Positions 37,803-50,200 of a stretch of 64,000 bases of DNA are shown here, in pieces. The stretch covers positions 12,297,862 to 12,361,861 of the forward strand of contig NC_134675.1 of the NCBI RefSeq assembly GCF_030463565.1, in the 5' to 3' direction. How positions within the stretch are numbered: the stretch's first letter is position 1; every line of letters begins with the position of its first letter. Below the pieces are notes generated by a model that was not told the DNA's origin, made no database searches, and saw only the letters and a list, made by a program, of their open reading frames with translations. Both the position numbers and the translations under genes were made by a program. This stretch comes from Pelecanus crispus (Eukaryota > Chordata > Aves > Pelecaniformes > Pelecanidae).

Positions 37803-40800
37803 ATGACGCTCGCCATCTTCTTCGGGTGCACCTTCATCGCCTTCGGGCCGGCGCTCGGCCTCTTCCTTTTCACCATCGCCCGCGACCCGCTCCGCATCAT
37901 CATCCTTATCGCTGGGTCAGTCCCGCACCACCGGTACCGGTGCGGGAGGGGCACTGGTGCCACCGTGGGTACTGGTGTGGGCGTGGAGGGGGCACTGGTA
38001 CTGGTATCGGTACTGGTATGGCACTAATATTGGTGCTGGTACCAGCATGGGTGTGACAGGGACGTGACTGGTACTGGCAGAGGCGCAACGGGGGGACTAG
38101 TGCTGGTGCCGTTGTGGGCACGACAGGGGCACCAGTACTCATACTGGTGGGGTTGCGAGCATGACAGGGGCACCAGTACCCATACTGGTGCCATTCTTTT
38201 CACAACAGGGGCTCCGGTACTGGTATTGTACTGGTACCATTGTGGTCACCACATGGCGTGGGCATGATGGAGAGGGATACTGGTATTGGTAATGGTATGG
38301 GGTCAGTAGAGCACTGGTACCAGTACAGAGTCAGTAGTGGTACTGACATGCGCACAGCAGGGGCAGTGGTACCAGTACCACTGTGGGATCAGTAGGGTAT
38401 GGTACTGGTATTGGTACTGGTGTGGGCTTGGTAGGGGCACTGGTGCCAGTTCTGGTTACCAGCAGAAGAGGAGTGCAGGCACAACAGCAGTACCAGTACA
38501 GGCACCACCTACCCAGCACTGGTGCCAGAACAACACTGATACTGGTAGGAGAGTGGGCAAGGCTGGGGCACTGTTGCCAGTGCCAGTACCAACACAGAGG
38601 GGTGAAGGCGTAGTGCCGATGGGCATGGGCATGGCACTGGCACCAGTCCTGGCACGGCATCAGTGCCAGCAGGCACTCTCTCTCTTGCAGGGCTTTCTTC
38701 TGGTTGGTGTCACTGCTGCTCTCCTCCCTCATCTGGTTTATCGCTGTTAAAGCTAGTGACCCCTGGGATGAGCCGTTGCAGAAGGGGCTCTTGATATTTG
38801 GGGTGATGTTCTCTGTGCTGCTGCAGGAGGCCTTCCGCTTCCTCTACTACAAGCTCCTCAGGTAAGGGCATCTCCCACCCAGCTCCAGTGCTGCCAGATG
38901 GTCCTTCTGCCCTCCCAGCTATGGTGGGTCCAGATTTTGGCTGGGAGCTCCTGGGTGGGGGGGATGCAGAGCGTGGCACCAAGCCACCTTGGTCCTTGCT
39001 GGGAGCATGTGGGTGGTACCTGTGTCGGTACGTTGACCTCGAGCAGGTCTCAGGTGGCAGAGCAGAGCAGCCCTAAGGTCTGGAGAACCCAGGGCTGAGG
39101 TGGCTGGTAGTGTCTCCCTGAATTCAGGACAGGTAGGCTGTAGGTTTGGGTTGCTGGAGGACGTGTAACATCCTCTCTGCCCTACCACCTGGTGACTAGC
39201 GCCAGAAGTGCTCCCGCAGCTCAGACGGATGCTGGGGGTATGCCAGGCACCAGGAAGTGTCCGCTTTGCTGCGTGGGGGATGGGGAAGGGTTAGGGATCT
39301 GCCCTCGTCTCCTGGCAAGTCTTGTTCCTTTCTTAGGGATGGCTTTGTGTCAGCAGGGACAGCCTGAAAGTGGTTTCGGTGCTCTGCGGGGTGGTGCATC
39401 GTTGCCAGCCTGTGCTCGGTGCCCTGGCCAGTCCTGGGCAAAGTCTGTGCGCAGCCTCAGCAGCTCCCGGCCTCCTTGGTGCTGCCGGCCTGGAGTGCGG
39501 GAGCTTGTGCCGCCTGCTGGGTGAGCACATGCTGCGCCCTGTACTGTTTTTGGATGGACAGGCGGATGCTGTGCTGGGCCGGTCAGGCAGACAAGGGGAG
39601 GTGATGCTGGAGTCGGCATCCCTCGTTGTCTCCCCAGCAGTCCCCACCTTCCCAGCTGGCTGGGCACTGGTACAGGGCGAGGGGCTGGGGGAAGGGCGGG
39701 TACGCAGGCTCCCTGCGGCAGGGCACTACCAGAGGTGGGCAGGCAGAGGGTAGCAGAGTTCCGCGGTACAGCCTCTAACACAAACCACTGCATTTCATTG
39801 CCCTGCGGATCTCCGGCTGCAAAGGCTGCTGTCCTCCCAGGGCTGTGGAGCTGTCTGGCATCCTCCTCACCTGCTGCACCTCTAGCCGATAAAACTTATG
39901 AAGCCCAGCTCTCTCAGTTTCTCCCCCCAAAGAATTTTTCTAGCTCTTTGAGCTCTTCCCTGCACCCTCTCTGTTTTTTTTTCCCCAACATCTTCTAAGA
40001 GTATAACTGCTAAGATCAGGTACACCCTCCTGGCGTGCGCTTCCCACGCCAGTGCTGGGGCTGTTTTCTGTGTGAGGGTGCTGCTTGCTTTGCGCTTGAC
40101 GTTCCACTTGCCCCACCCCTGCTCTGCGGGGCTGGCTTGCACTTGTGTCCCTCTATGGAAATCTTTCTATGTGGCTTCGTGTGGTTCTCATGTGTGGTTT
40201 GTTTGGTGGTTCAGGGTGGTCCCGTGGATGCTCTCTGCGGCAGGTGGTGTGGTTCAGTGATGGGGAGGTTACCAGGATGGTGGGATGGTACAGAGTGAGG
40301 CCCTGGCTCCCACCTACTCTGTCCTGGTGCTGCACCATGCCCTGGGAGGCGGCCAGGCTGTGCCGGCCTCCAGTGCGCTCTCCCCTCTGCAGGAAGGCCA
40401 TCGAGGAGCTGGTGTCCCTCAGCGAGGACGGCTGCTCCCCCATTTCCATCCAGCAAATGGCATACGGTGAGTGCTGCACAGAGCAGCCAGGCAGGGCTGG
40501 GCACGGTGCTGGGGGGAAAGGGAGGTTTCTCACCTTGAAGCTGGCTGGGTCCCTCGAGGGGCTGGGAGGTGCCTGGGGTGGTCCTGGATGGCTCAGAGCT
40601 TGACAGCATCCCTGTCCTGGTAGTGGCTGGTGTGGGCTTTGGGCTCATGAGCGGCGCCTTCTCCATGATCAGTCTCCTGGCAGACGCATTAGGGCCTGGC
40701 ACTGTGGGCATCCACGGGGACTCACAGCTCTACTTCCTGACCTCAGGTGAGCGACTGGCACCCTTTGCCCACATCTCTGCCCCACCACAGAGGCGGCAGA

Positions 40801-42417
40801 CCCAGGGGGGCTGGGACTCAGCCCCCCATGCTCTCCCCTCCATGCTGCACCCTGCTGCCACTCCCCATACCTATCTGAGCCCTTTGTGGTCCCTTGTCAC
40901 ATCTCTCTCTGCCAAACCCTTCTCTCTGTCCTGTGACCCTCCCTGTTCCTCTCCCCCATCCCTCCTAACTCTTCCCAGTCTGACCCAGCAGTGCCCCTAC
41001 TCCCCTGCCCTGGCTCCTCTCCATCCCTCCCCGAGCCTGTGGGCTGGGCCAGGACAAGTGGCTCCCTGGTGACACCCTGTCCTGGTTTCGGCTGGGATAG
41101 AGTTAATTTTCTTCCTAGTAGCAGGCATAGTGCTGTGTTTTGGATTTAGTAGGAGAAGAATGTTGATAACATGCTGATGTTTTTAGTTGTTGCTGAGTAC
41201 TGCTTATGCTAGTCAAGGACTTTTTCAGCTTCCCATGCTCTGCCAGGCGCACAAGAAACTGGGAGGGGGCACAGCCAGAATAGTTGATCCAAACTGACCA
41301 AAGGGCTATTCCATACTATATGACGTCATGCTCAGTATATAAACTGGGGGGGGGGGGGGTGGCCAGGGAGCAGCGATCGCTGCTCGGGAACTGTCTGGGT
41401 ATCGGTTGGCGGGTGGTGAGCAATTGCATTGTGCATCACTTGTTTCGTGTATCATTATTATTATTATCATTATTATACTGTTACTATTAGCATTACTATT
41501 TTACTTTATTTCAATTCTTAAACTGTTCTTATCTCAACCCAGGAGTGTTTCTCACTCTTACTCCTCCGATTCTCTCCCCCATCCCATCGGGGTAGGGGGA
41601 GTGAGCGAGCGGCTGCGTGGTGCTTAGTTGCTGGCTGGGGCTAAACCACGACACACCCCTCTGCTGCTTCCTGCAGCCTTTATGGTGCTGATTTTCCTTC
41701 ACACCTTCTGGGCGATCCTCTTCTTCCATGGCTGTGAGCACCAGCACTGGTGGGAGATCACAGCTGTCATTGTCATGCACCTTGCCGTTTCAGGGTCGGT
41801 GAGTAGCTGGGAGCAGAGCTCTGCACTGGGACCTATATTCGGGGATGGCCATGGTGCATGCTGGTCCTTGTGCTGGGGGGGGCAACAGCCTTCAGCACTA
41901 GCGAAGCAGTTGGTTTTTGGGGATTTGCAGCCGTCCCCGCACAGGACAGGCCCTTTGCAAATTGAATGCCAAAGCTGGTGTCCCCTGTCCCGTTCCGCTC
42001 ATTGAGGTGGTGACACTGCCACCCATCCTGGCCCTGTCCTCTCCTGCCTGCTCACCCCTTCCCTCTCCCACCTCTCTCCCTAGACGTTTTGCAACCCCCT
42101 GTACATGGGCAGCCTGGTGCCCTCCTACCTGCTGATGGCCACCACCGCCACTTGGGCTTACCTGCTCTCAGGGGGCTCTGCCCAGAACCTGCAGTGCTTC
42201 CTGCTCTGTAAGTCCTGCTCCATAATGGGGACAGGGGACCCTGCGGGTTCCTCTAGGTACCCGGACCAGCGCTGGGGTGAGGAGAGGGTGCCCTAGGGGC
42301 TGGAGCAAGGGCATCATCCCCTTGGCTGCCAGATTAGAGGAGACGCTGGGGTTTGGGGCCATGGTCAAGTTGTTGCCTCTCCTGGGGGAAGTGGATGGGG
42401 TAAGGAGTCTGGTGAAA

Positions 42418-42448
<31 letters not shown>

Positions 42449-42499
42449 TTGCTTCCCACAGGTTTACGGAGCAGAGCCAGCCCTCAGCTAGAATCCTGA
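37803..42499 (+). CDS. APH1: Gamma-secretase subunit APH-1 (APH1A/APH1B family; possible third ohnolog)
   Basis: Scaffold subunit of the intramembrane protease gamma-secretase (with presenilin, nicastrin and PEN-2), which assembles in the ER and cleaves Notch and APP stubs. Exons: 37803-37915, 38691-38861, 40393-40466, 40624-40746, 41677-41798, 42084-42207, 42462-42499. All junctions are GT-AG and in phase, giving 254 codons (human APH1A and APH1B are about 250-265). It begins MTLAIFFGCTFIAFGPALGL and has seven hydrophobic segments. The GxxxGxxxG assembly motif GVGFGLMSG is at 122-130, the same numbering as human APH1A. The two conserved membrane histidines are present (LHTFWAILFF, MHLAVSG). 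TM5 is two residues shorter than in human paralogs. The loop SLSEDGCSPISIQQMAY is APH1A-like, but MT, FIAFGPAL and FTIA are APH1B-like. Intron-rich, so not a retrocopy. Its place between TPM2 and CA9 is discussed in the findings. Confidence 0.93.
37940..38650 (+). repeat. GGTACTGGTACCAGTAC-type repeat in APH1 intron 1
   Basis: Dense, degenerate array built from ACTGGTACC, CCAGTACTGG and GGGGCACTGGTGCC words. Many words are self-complementary (GGTACC, CAGTACTG), so hairpins are likely. It fills nearly all of the 775-bp intron 1. Confidence 0.75.
41078..41653 (+). mobile_element. Avian solo LTR (ERVL-like) in APH1 intron 4
   Basis: Begins TGTCCTGG and ends ACCACGACA. The target duplication CACCC lies at 41073-41077 and 41654-41658. 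It has the same family and orientation as 13735-14305 and is almost identical to it apart from scattered substitutions and the length of a G run. Its right end is only 23 bp from the APH1 exon at 41677. Confidence 0.94.
42422..42448 (+). repeat. 27-C homopolymer before APH1 exon 7
   Basis: A pure C run that forms most of the pyrimidine tract of the last APH1 acceptor (AG at 42460-42461). Length is likely to be polymorphic or miscalled. Confidence 0.85.
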
Positions 42500-43379
42500 G
42501 GCCCTGTGGGATGTTCCTGTCCCCAGCCACCCCTGCCCTCCCTTCCGTCCTGGCGTCAAGAGCAGCCATCACCTTCTCTGCAATATCTTTTCTTCTGGAC
42601 TGGTGGACCCTGGCCAGTCCTGGCAGGCCAGGTGCTGGGGTCTAGCAGCAGCAGCCAGCTGACCGGTGTGGCTGGGGCTGGCTTGCTCCGCCACCCCTTT
42701 GGGAGCCCCCAGAGAACAGCTGTTTTGAGGGACTTGGCTTTGCTGGCCCTGCTGTGAACAGAGCCCCAGTTAGCTTGCCTGGGAAGGATGCTACCTTGGA
42801 CTGTTGGAGGCCTGAGCCCAATGAAACCCATTGCTTCTCCCCCCTGCTGCAGAAGATGTGCCGTCCCCTGTGCCAGGGCAGGGAGAAACCCATGCCACCT
42901 CCTCGCTGTAGGGTGGAGGAAGTGGCTTTGCAAAGCACTGCTGGGCTCTGGGCCAGGGCTGACCGCTGTGGTGACACTTTCTCTGCCTCTTGGCCCAGCC
43001 TTGTTGCCCTGGGAGCCACAGCCCCCTACACTGGACTGTGGTAACTGCAGTGAGCTGGCATCCTGGCATGGGAAGAGATAGACAGGGGAGGATGGTGTGT
43101 TGGGAGCAGCCACCAGTACTGGGGGACCCAAGGGGGCTGACAGCTTCCAGGGCAGGAGGAGGATGGGAGAAAACAGTGCCATATGGAGGGTGACAGAGGG
43201 CTTGGGAGGAGATGCAACCCCACGACTGGTGCCAGCACAGCTTGGGGGGGGGGGGGGTCAGGGGGCCATGCCCTCTCCTGCCCTTCAGGCAGGCATCAGC
43301 CCTGATGCTGCGCCACAGGGCTGGGAGGGAGAAACTGCCATCAGGCTCAGGGCTGAGAAGTCCAGTGGGCTTTTATACC

Positions 43380-43385
43380 AATAAA
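43380..43385 (+). terminator. APH1: APH1 polyadenylation signal
   Basis: AATAAA about 880 bp after the APH1 stop, followed by a GT-rich stretch with a long G run. The 3' UTR is read as 42500 to about 43410. Confidence 0.7.
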
Positions 43386-44059
43386 AAGTACCATAGGTGG
43401 TGGTGGGGGGGGGGGGGGGGTATGTGTGCCACTGCTGGTGGCAGTGGCTTGTGTTGGTGTGACCGTGGGGGTTGTTTGGCAGTTGCAGACCTCAGTTGCC
43501 TGAAGGTCTTGCTCCTGCTCTGTCCATCTCTGGTTTTACTGCTTTGAGGGGGAGGTTGCTGAGAGCTAGAGACCTGCAGGTTCCTCCCCTCTCCCAGGTC
43601 CAGCCCATTTCTCTTGGCTTCAGTGTGGCCGTGGAGCTCCCCAGGGCTTGGCTCTGGCTGTGCTGGAGCTGCCAGGAAAGGTGGGAGGCAGCTATGGATC
43701 AGGGACCACTCCAGCTATGTCAGAGCTAGAGGGAAGCTGGGTGAGGGCCAGCCAGCAAGGAAGCTCAGCTCTACCTTTCTCCAGCCCTACTAAGCCACGG
43801 TTATGTTTTTTCCAACACTTTGCACAAATAAGGAGAGGAAGAAGTCCCAGAGTGATGGAGGGCAGGGCCAGGCCATGCAAGGAGCCCTGCGCTGCTTGCT
43901 CTAGAGCTCTGCCTGGGGCACAGAGGCTGATGTTGTCTCTGCCAGTTGGGAATGGGTCCCTGTGCACTCTCTCTGCTGTGGGTCCAGCTCCACCGGTGCC
44001 TGTTCCTGCCCTGCAGCTGCAGACTAGGACAGCAGAGACAGCTGGCACCGTTGGAGGCT

Positions 44060-44065
44060 TTTATT
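44060..44065 (-). terminator. CA9: CA9 polyadenylation signal (minus strand)
   Basis: TTTATT on the plus strand, AATAAA on the minus strand, about 220 bp after the CA9 stop. A T-rich plus-strand stretch (44085-44109) lies between. APH1 and CA9 are convergent with about 650 bp between their signals. Confidence 0.65.
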
Positions 44066-44285
44066 TTTTTTTCCCCCAAAATGTGTTTTAACTTTTTTTT
44101 TTTTTTTTAAATAACAAATATCTGCTGAGGCCAGATGCTGCCCCAGGCAAACAGTCCATGTGGGTAGCCTGTGTGGCCAAAGGATGCTGGAACACTGGCC
44201 CTCAGCCTGGGGCAGGAGCGAGGGGGGTGGGGGGGGTGGGGCAGGCTGAGCCAGCAGGGCCAGGACCTCTGCAGAGGCATGGGGC

Positions 44286-47200
44286 TCACATGGTGTTGTC
44301 GGTGGTGGCTGCCGTGTAGATGACCTTGGATTTGGTTGGTGAGTCCAGCCTGGGGGGGTGGTGGTGGGGGGAATGTGTGTGTGGTGTTAGAGCAGGCAGG
44401 GGGGCCCTGCTAACCCATGTTGCTGCCTGGGAGACCACCCTTAACCCCACTTCCCATGCCCCAGACTGACCCCTGCCACCCCCTGGGGCCCCTCCTCCTG
44501 CAGCTCCCCATCTCATCGCTCACCATTTGTTCTGACTGTGGTGCTTGTAGCTGTACAGCAGGAAGGCCAGTGCCATGATGGCAAAGAGCACCCCAAAGAG
44601 CATGGCCAGCACGTCCCCTGCAAGCAAGCCAAGCACAGGCATGTTGCACGGGATGGTCCCCTGTGGCTACCGGACGAGGGAGATGGGGCAAGGCTGGAGA
44701 AGGCCGGTGGCCCGAAGGCAGAGGGGACATGAAGGCAGCAGCCTGAGCTGAGCATGTTTACCTGCCTGAAATGAAGAACTGGAGTGTTCTGCAAGAGACA
44801 AAGACAAGAGGATGCCTGTGAGAGCCAGCTGTGTAGATGCTAGGGCAGCCCTGCACCCCCACCATGGCTGCCTGCCCCCCAGCTCAGCACACAGCTGCCA
44901 GGACCCCCCCTTCCCAGGCAGGTACACAGGTACACCGGTACACCCTGCTGGCTGCCTTCCCCTCCTTCAGGCCAGCACCTCACCTACCTGCTGCGGCTGA
45001 GCCGTTGCTATCTGGAAGAGAGACAGCGCAGTCAAGAGGTTGCCAGAGGTGTTTGGGGAGGGAAGAGTCAAGCCTGTGGGGCTTCAGGCCATGCTGCCAA
45101 AGCAGGGCTGCCTGCAAGATTCCCCATCGCCCATGAGCAGACAGGGGAGAGCTGCCCTCTGCATCCCCAGCAGCTTGCAAGCCTGGCCCCAACACCCTGC
45201 CAAAAGCATTAAGGGAAAGGAAGGGGGGGGAATTTAAAAAAAAAAAAAAAAAAAAAATTCCTTGAACCACAGCCCACGCAAAAGCCTCACTGAGTCCAGC
45301 CAGAAACTCCCCCACTGCAACTGCTGCTGCCCAGGAAGTGGGCAGGCAGGGAGCAGAGCACCGCAGCACCCCATGACCATGTCAAACCCTGCAGGAGACC
45401 CTGGAGAGGGACATGGGGCAAGCCTGGCAGGCAGCAACCACAGGGACAGCTGCCTGCAGCAAGATGGTGAGCAGCTCCCTGGGAGGAGATAGTTGGCCGT
45501 TGCTAGCCCCGGTTGCCCCAGCCTCAGTGGCTGGAGGCTTTGGAACAGCTTCTGCAAGAAAGCTAAAGAAAGGCTTGGCGGTAAGTGGAAAATATGATAT
45601 AGTATCTAACAGGTTTACAAAAAATAGAGCATGCCAGCCTAACCCAATATCCTTCTTTGATAAGTGATATTCTAGAAAAAAGAAAATGTGGTAGATTTTA
45701 TCTCTCCTGTCTTCAGTGAAGCATTTGATGTAGTGCCACATGGGAAACTGCTAGCCAGGCTGAAGACCATGTGATTAAAAGCCTATCGCCGTTAGCGAGC
45801 TGGCTGCAGGTGGGAAGTGCCCTGCACTGGTGTGTGGTTACTGAGGCATTGCCCAAGGGCCTGCGACCAAGCACGCATGCTGTTTCTATTAGTTACCTTG
45901 ACACAAAGCGTAGGAAATGCCATCAAAACAGAAAAGGAACAGGATGTTGGACAAAAAACACCCCAGTGACCTCAGAGAGCAGCAACAGGCAATAATTCAG
46001 TGATGCGGAGCGATAGTCACACCTGAGGGTTAACAAAAATTTCACTCATCACTGGAAACCACCAATGCAAGAAAGGCCTTCGAGGACAAACTGAAAACAG
46101 GCAGATGGGGATGCGTCGGGCAGGGAACCGTGTGCCTGACCAGGATGGCTGCATTACCCCACTGGCAGAGCACAGCCTTCAGGAGGGGTCCCCTGCACTG
46201 CCCTTTCTGCAGTTCTTGGCATTTGGCAGTGGGGTGCTCGCTGCAAGCCTGTACCTTTGCAGCTCCTACTGAATTTAGCTATTGCTTCTGGAGATGAAGA
46301 ATCTGGCTGGGATGCTAGGAGTTGGCTATTTGCTCTTGATCATACATCCCCCAGCCATGCTACTGTTGCTTCTGCAAGGCCAAGGACAAAATAGTTCCTA
46401 GAAACCAATCTTCCCCGTGCAGGGAGAGACAAGTGCAGAAACGGGGGAGAGCGTGACCCTGAGACCAGCGCTGCCACAAGTCACCTGCCAGGCAGGGCTA
46501 ACCCATGCAAATGCTGCATTTCCAAAAGAGATGCGAAGCCTCAACTGCTGCTCCTTGCCCCGTCCCTGCATCCCCGCAGCTGGGTGCAGCCTGAGCACAT
46601 TCACATGCTCCTTACCAGAAGGCAGCTGCTTTGCCAAAAGGAGGGTGGTCTGGAAACTTGCCAGGACAGCAGCAGGTCCTGCACCAGCTGGAACTTGTTC
46701 TGCAGAGGTTTGCTGTCATTGTTCCTCAGGCTTGTCACCAGCACTGACATCTGGAAGGAGAGCAGCATGAGCAGAGATGGGCGTGTCCCACCTTTGGGAG
46801 CCAGGCGAGCCCCAGGGGACCAATGTGTATGGTGCGTGCTTGTGGGGAGAGGCTGGGCAAGACTGAGCATGGAGCTCATTGCCCTGATGGACCTGGTCAT
46901 GAGAGAGCAGCATGGTCTGGTTGAAGACTGTCCACTTCACCATCTGGTAGCAGAAAGGAGTGGTCAGAGAGCCACTGTAGTGAAAGTAGAGTTTTGGGTT
47001 GGGAGGCAGCAGGCCTGCAATGTTGAATCCAGGCACCAAGACTTCCTCGCCTGGGAGGAGAAACACTGTGGGAGAAAGTGGGGCAACCCCTCAGGGGACA
47101 ACAGGCAGGACCAGCATGGAGATCATGGGAACAGACCTGACCTGGAGCATCACCCCCAGCCCAGCTTGGCACCACATGTGCCAGGGTCCACCCTGCTGCA

Positions 47201-50200
47201 TCCAGTGTGCTGGAGAAAGGGCAGTAGGTTTGCCCTGGAGGCAGGGGAAAGCATTTGTGAGCAGAGAGCACCTTGGAAAGCTGTTTCTGTACAAGCTTTG
47301 CAATGCTCCCCTTCTCACATACACATGGCAAACACCTGCTGCAGCCTCTCTGCCATGCAGCGGGTTTCTCTGCTGGGCTGCAGCCCCTGAGACAAGTACT
47401 AGGTAGGACAGGGCCTTACCTTCTCTTTGGATTTTGCACAGATGCTCAAGTATTTCCTGATAGTATGGCTTCTCCCTTGGCCCAACCTGCAACACAGAAA
47501 CCCCACAGAAATGACAAGCACAGGGGCTGAATGGAGACCAGGTGGTGATGGCAGTGCCAGCAGGGAAGAATCGCTCCCTGCAAGGGGCACCCTGTCCCAG
47601 TGAACCCTTCCTCCCATCAGGGCTGCCCTGCCCTCTCTCTCTCCAGGTACATTTGCACCTTTGCCTGTCCCCAAAACTGTACCTGACTCTGCCCCCCCAG
47701 TCCCACTCCCCCCCAGCACTGTTCCTACCCCTTCTTGCCCAGGGCTGAGCTATGAGACTCACCTCCAGGAAGGCTCCCAGTACGGCCAGACCATCCGGGT
47801 GGACTATTGCCTCCTTAAAGCTGTCATACTTGGTGCTGTAGTGGACCATGTGGATCTGGAAGGGAAACATGCAACCCTGATGTAGGATGGGCACCTCCAG
47901 GAGGTGCTCACCCCCATGGGGCTCTGGAGCAAGGGCTGTGAGAGACATGCACCCCTGCCGAGCACCCCTCTTAGGAAGGGAATATGCTGGTGGAACCAAG
48001 AAAGTGTGCCACTGCGAAGCAGCAAGTGTGAAGGGCTGCCCACAGGAACTTCCCTGCTCACAGACAGCAAACCAGTACGCTGCCCTAGATACCAGGGGGT
48101 CGTACTGCAGAGCTGGGCTTGGTTTGAGGACAACACTAGTGAAGGATGAATAAAACCAGATGGGATCTGCAGAGCAGGAAGACACTGTGTACAGAGTAAA
48201 CAGTCCCTGCAGCTCCCAAAGCAGGCTGCTCAGGACTGGGCTGCAGCACAGGGACAGGCTGCACTGCTCACATGTGGCCAGCCCCAGCTCACCTGCAGGC
48301 AGAGCGTCCTGTTTCCTCCTCACTTCTGCACCGCAGGCTGCAGCGTGAGTTTGGCTCTTGTTTTGGGCACTTGGCACCAAAGCGTGGGCTCCTACACTGA
48401 ACTCCGCTGCTGCAGAGCTGCCCAGGGAGCAGGGATCCTGGCCAAGTGGTTACAGCATTCATCCAGTGACAACCAGGACCATGGCCTAGGAGCAGGACAG
48501 CACTCCAGCACCAGGAGAGGAAAGGCTGCATCCACCACAAGGGTTCCTTACCTCCACAGCAAAGTGGTGCCCGTTGATGGTGTGCTCCGAGCCAGGTCCC
48601 AACAGGGAGCCCCAGTGCAGATGCAGCTGCACGGCTTGGTACTGCTGGGCATAGTCACTGGTGATGGCCAGTGACTGGGGCAGCTCAACGACAACTGCAA
48701 GGGCAGAAGGAAGAGGTCAGTCAGTAAAACACAAAGCCCAGTCCATCCCACAGGTACACAGAGATGTCTCAAGGGAAAGAAACACCCTGGGCTTGTGGAA
48801 ATTTGCCACAAACAAGCTTGCTTTCAATATTTAATGAGGCTATGGGTGGGTCAATGTCCAGAGCTGTGCCAATGCAACAGGCTTCAATTTTCCGCTTCAG
48901 GTAGCGAGACACCCTGGTAAATACATCAGCTTCAAAAATAGCTGCTATGAAAATGCTGGAAAGTGAACAGCCCCCCCCCAAGACTCCCAGGGACCAGCTC
49001 CAAGCCAGATGTTATCCAACAATTTATTCAGTAAGTGAGAATAATATAAAGAGACTGTGGACAAAATTAATAGAGAAAGATATTGGTAGAGTGGTGAAAG
49101 CAGGACAGTCAAGGACAGAGAGCTGCAGCACTTGGCAAGCTGGGACCATTCAAAGTGGCCTGTGAGTGTCTGACCAGCACTGGAGCTGGTGACACAGTAG
49201 CATTAAATCTTCTGAAAGCATTTAGAGCTAAAACTTTGCCTCTTTGGGTACAGTAAATACATATTTGGGTTTGCCTTTTACTTTAATGTGGTTTAGCCAG
49301 GTATCTTGGACTCATAGAATGCTTTGGGTTGGAAGGGACCTTGAGAGATCATTGAGCCCAACCCCCCCTGCAGTGAGCAGGGATTGAACCTGTGAACTTG
49401 GCATTATTAGCACCATGCTCTAACCAACTGAGCTAACCCAGCTGGTCACCCTCATACAGCAGTGTGGCAGATCTAAAAGCTGAGTTACCTGGACATGCAG
49501 CAAAAATATCAGGAGCATCCCTGGACCCCGAGAAAGGCTATCCTATCCTTCTAAGCACCTTTTCCTCATTTTTAAAAATCAACTCTTTTCCTACCTCCTC
49601 CTTTATAGGTGAAGTGTCTCTTAGTTACATCACAGAGCTCGGGCACAGATTTGGGATTAACAACGTAACAGGGCTGTGACGGGTCATTTGTCCTCTGTGG
49701 CGTTCCCTGCCACTGGGCTCAGAGATACAAAACTCAAATACCAGAAGCAGGAGACTGCTCCCTCCCTGGGAATTTATCTGCTTTTACATTTCTTTTGTAT
49801 ATCTAAATCAGTACATTCCTTCTACTAGTTACCAGAGTCATTTTCAGGTCCTTGCAAAAGCTTATACAGTGTATATACTTTATATTACAAAAAAGGAGTA
49901 ACTGTACAAATACCTTAGTAGATTTGCAACTTTTTATTTATGGCTTTTCAATAAAGCAGACCAGCAGTTGCCAGAATAAAAAAAAGCATCTTATAAGCAT
50001 GTGAGAAACGACTTCTCCCCCACCACGGGGGCTTGAACACCAAGCAACACCAGATGCCAGGGTGTCTAAAATAGCAACTAGTTTAACTCTGCAGGCATGC
50101 TAGGGCAGGAGGAAATAATATAAAGCTCTGTGCATGCACTGCATGGCTGATCTGACCATGCACAGTGAGTCCAACCTGCTGAGTTTGCTGTATACACAGA

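Noticed and set aside
37803-42499. APH1 as a processed retrocopy
   Set aside because: Seven exons with in-phase GT-AG introns and a CpG-island promoter rule this out.
49375-49445. A working tRNA-Ile gene on the minus strand
   Set aside because: A box, AAT anticodon region and B box are present, but the 3' acceptor half does not pair and the sequence runs straight into a CR1 tail. It is a SINE head.
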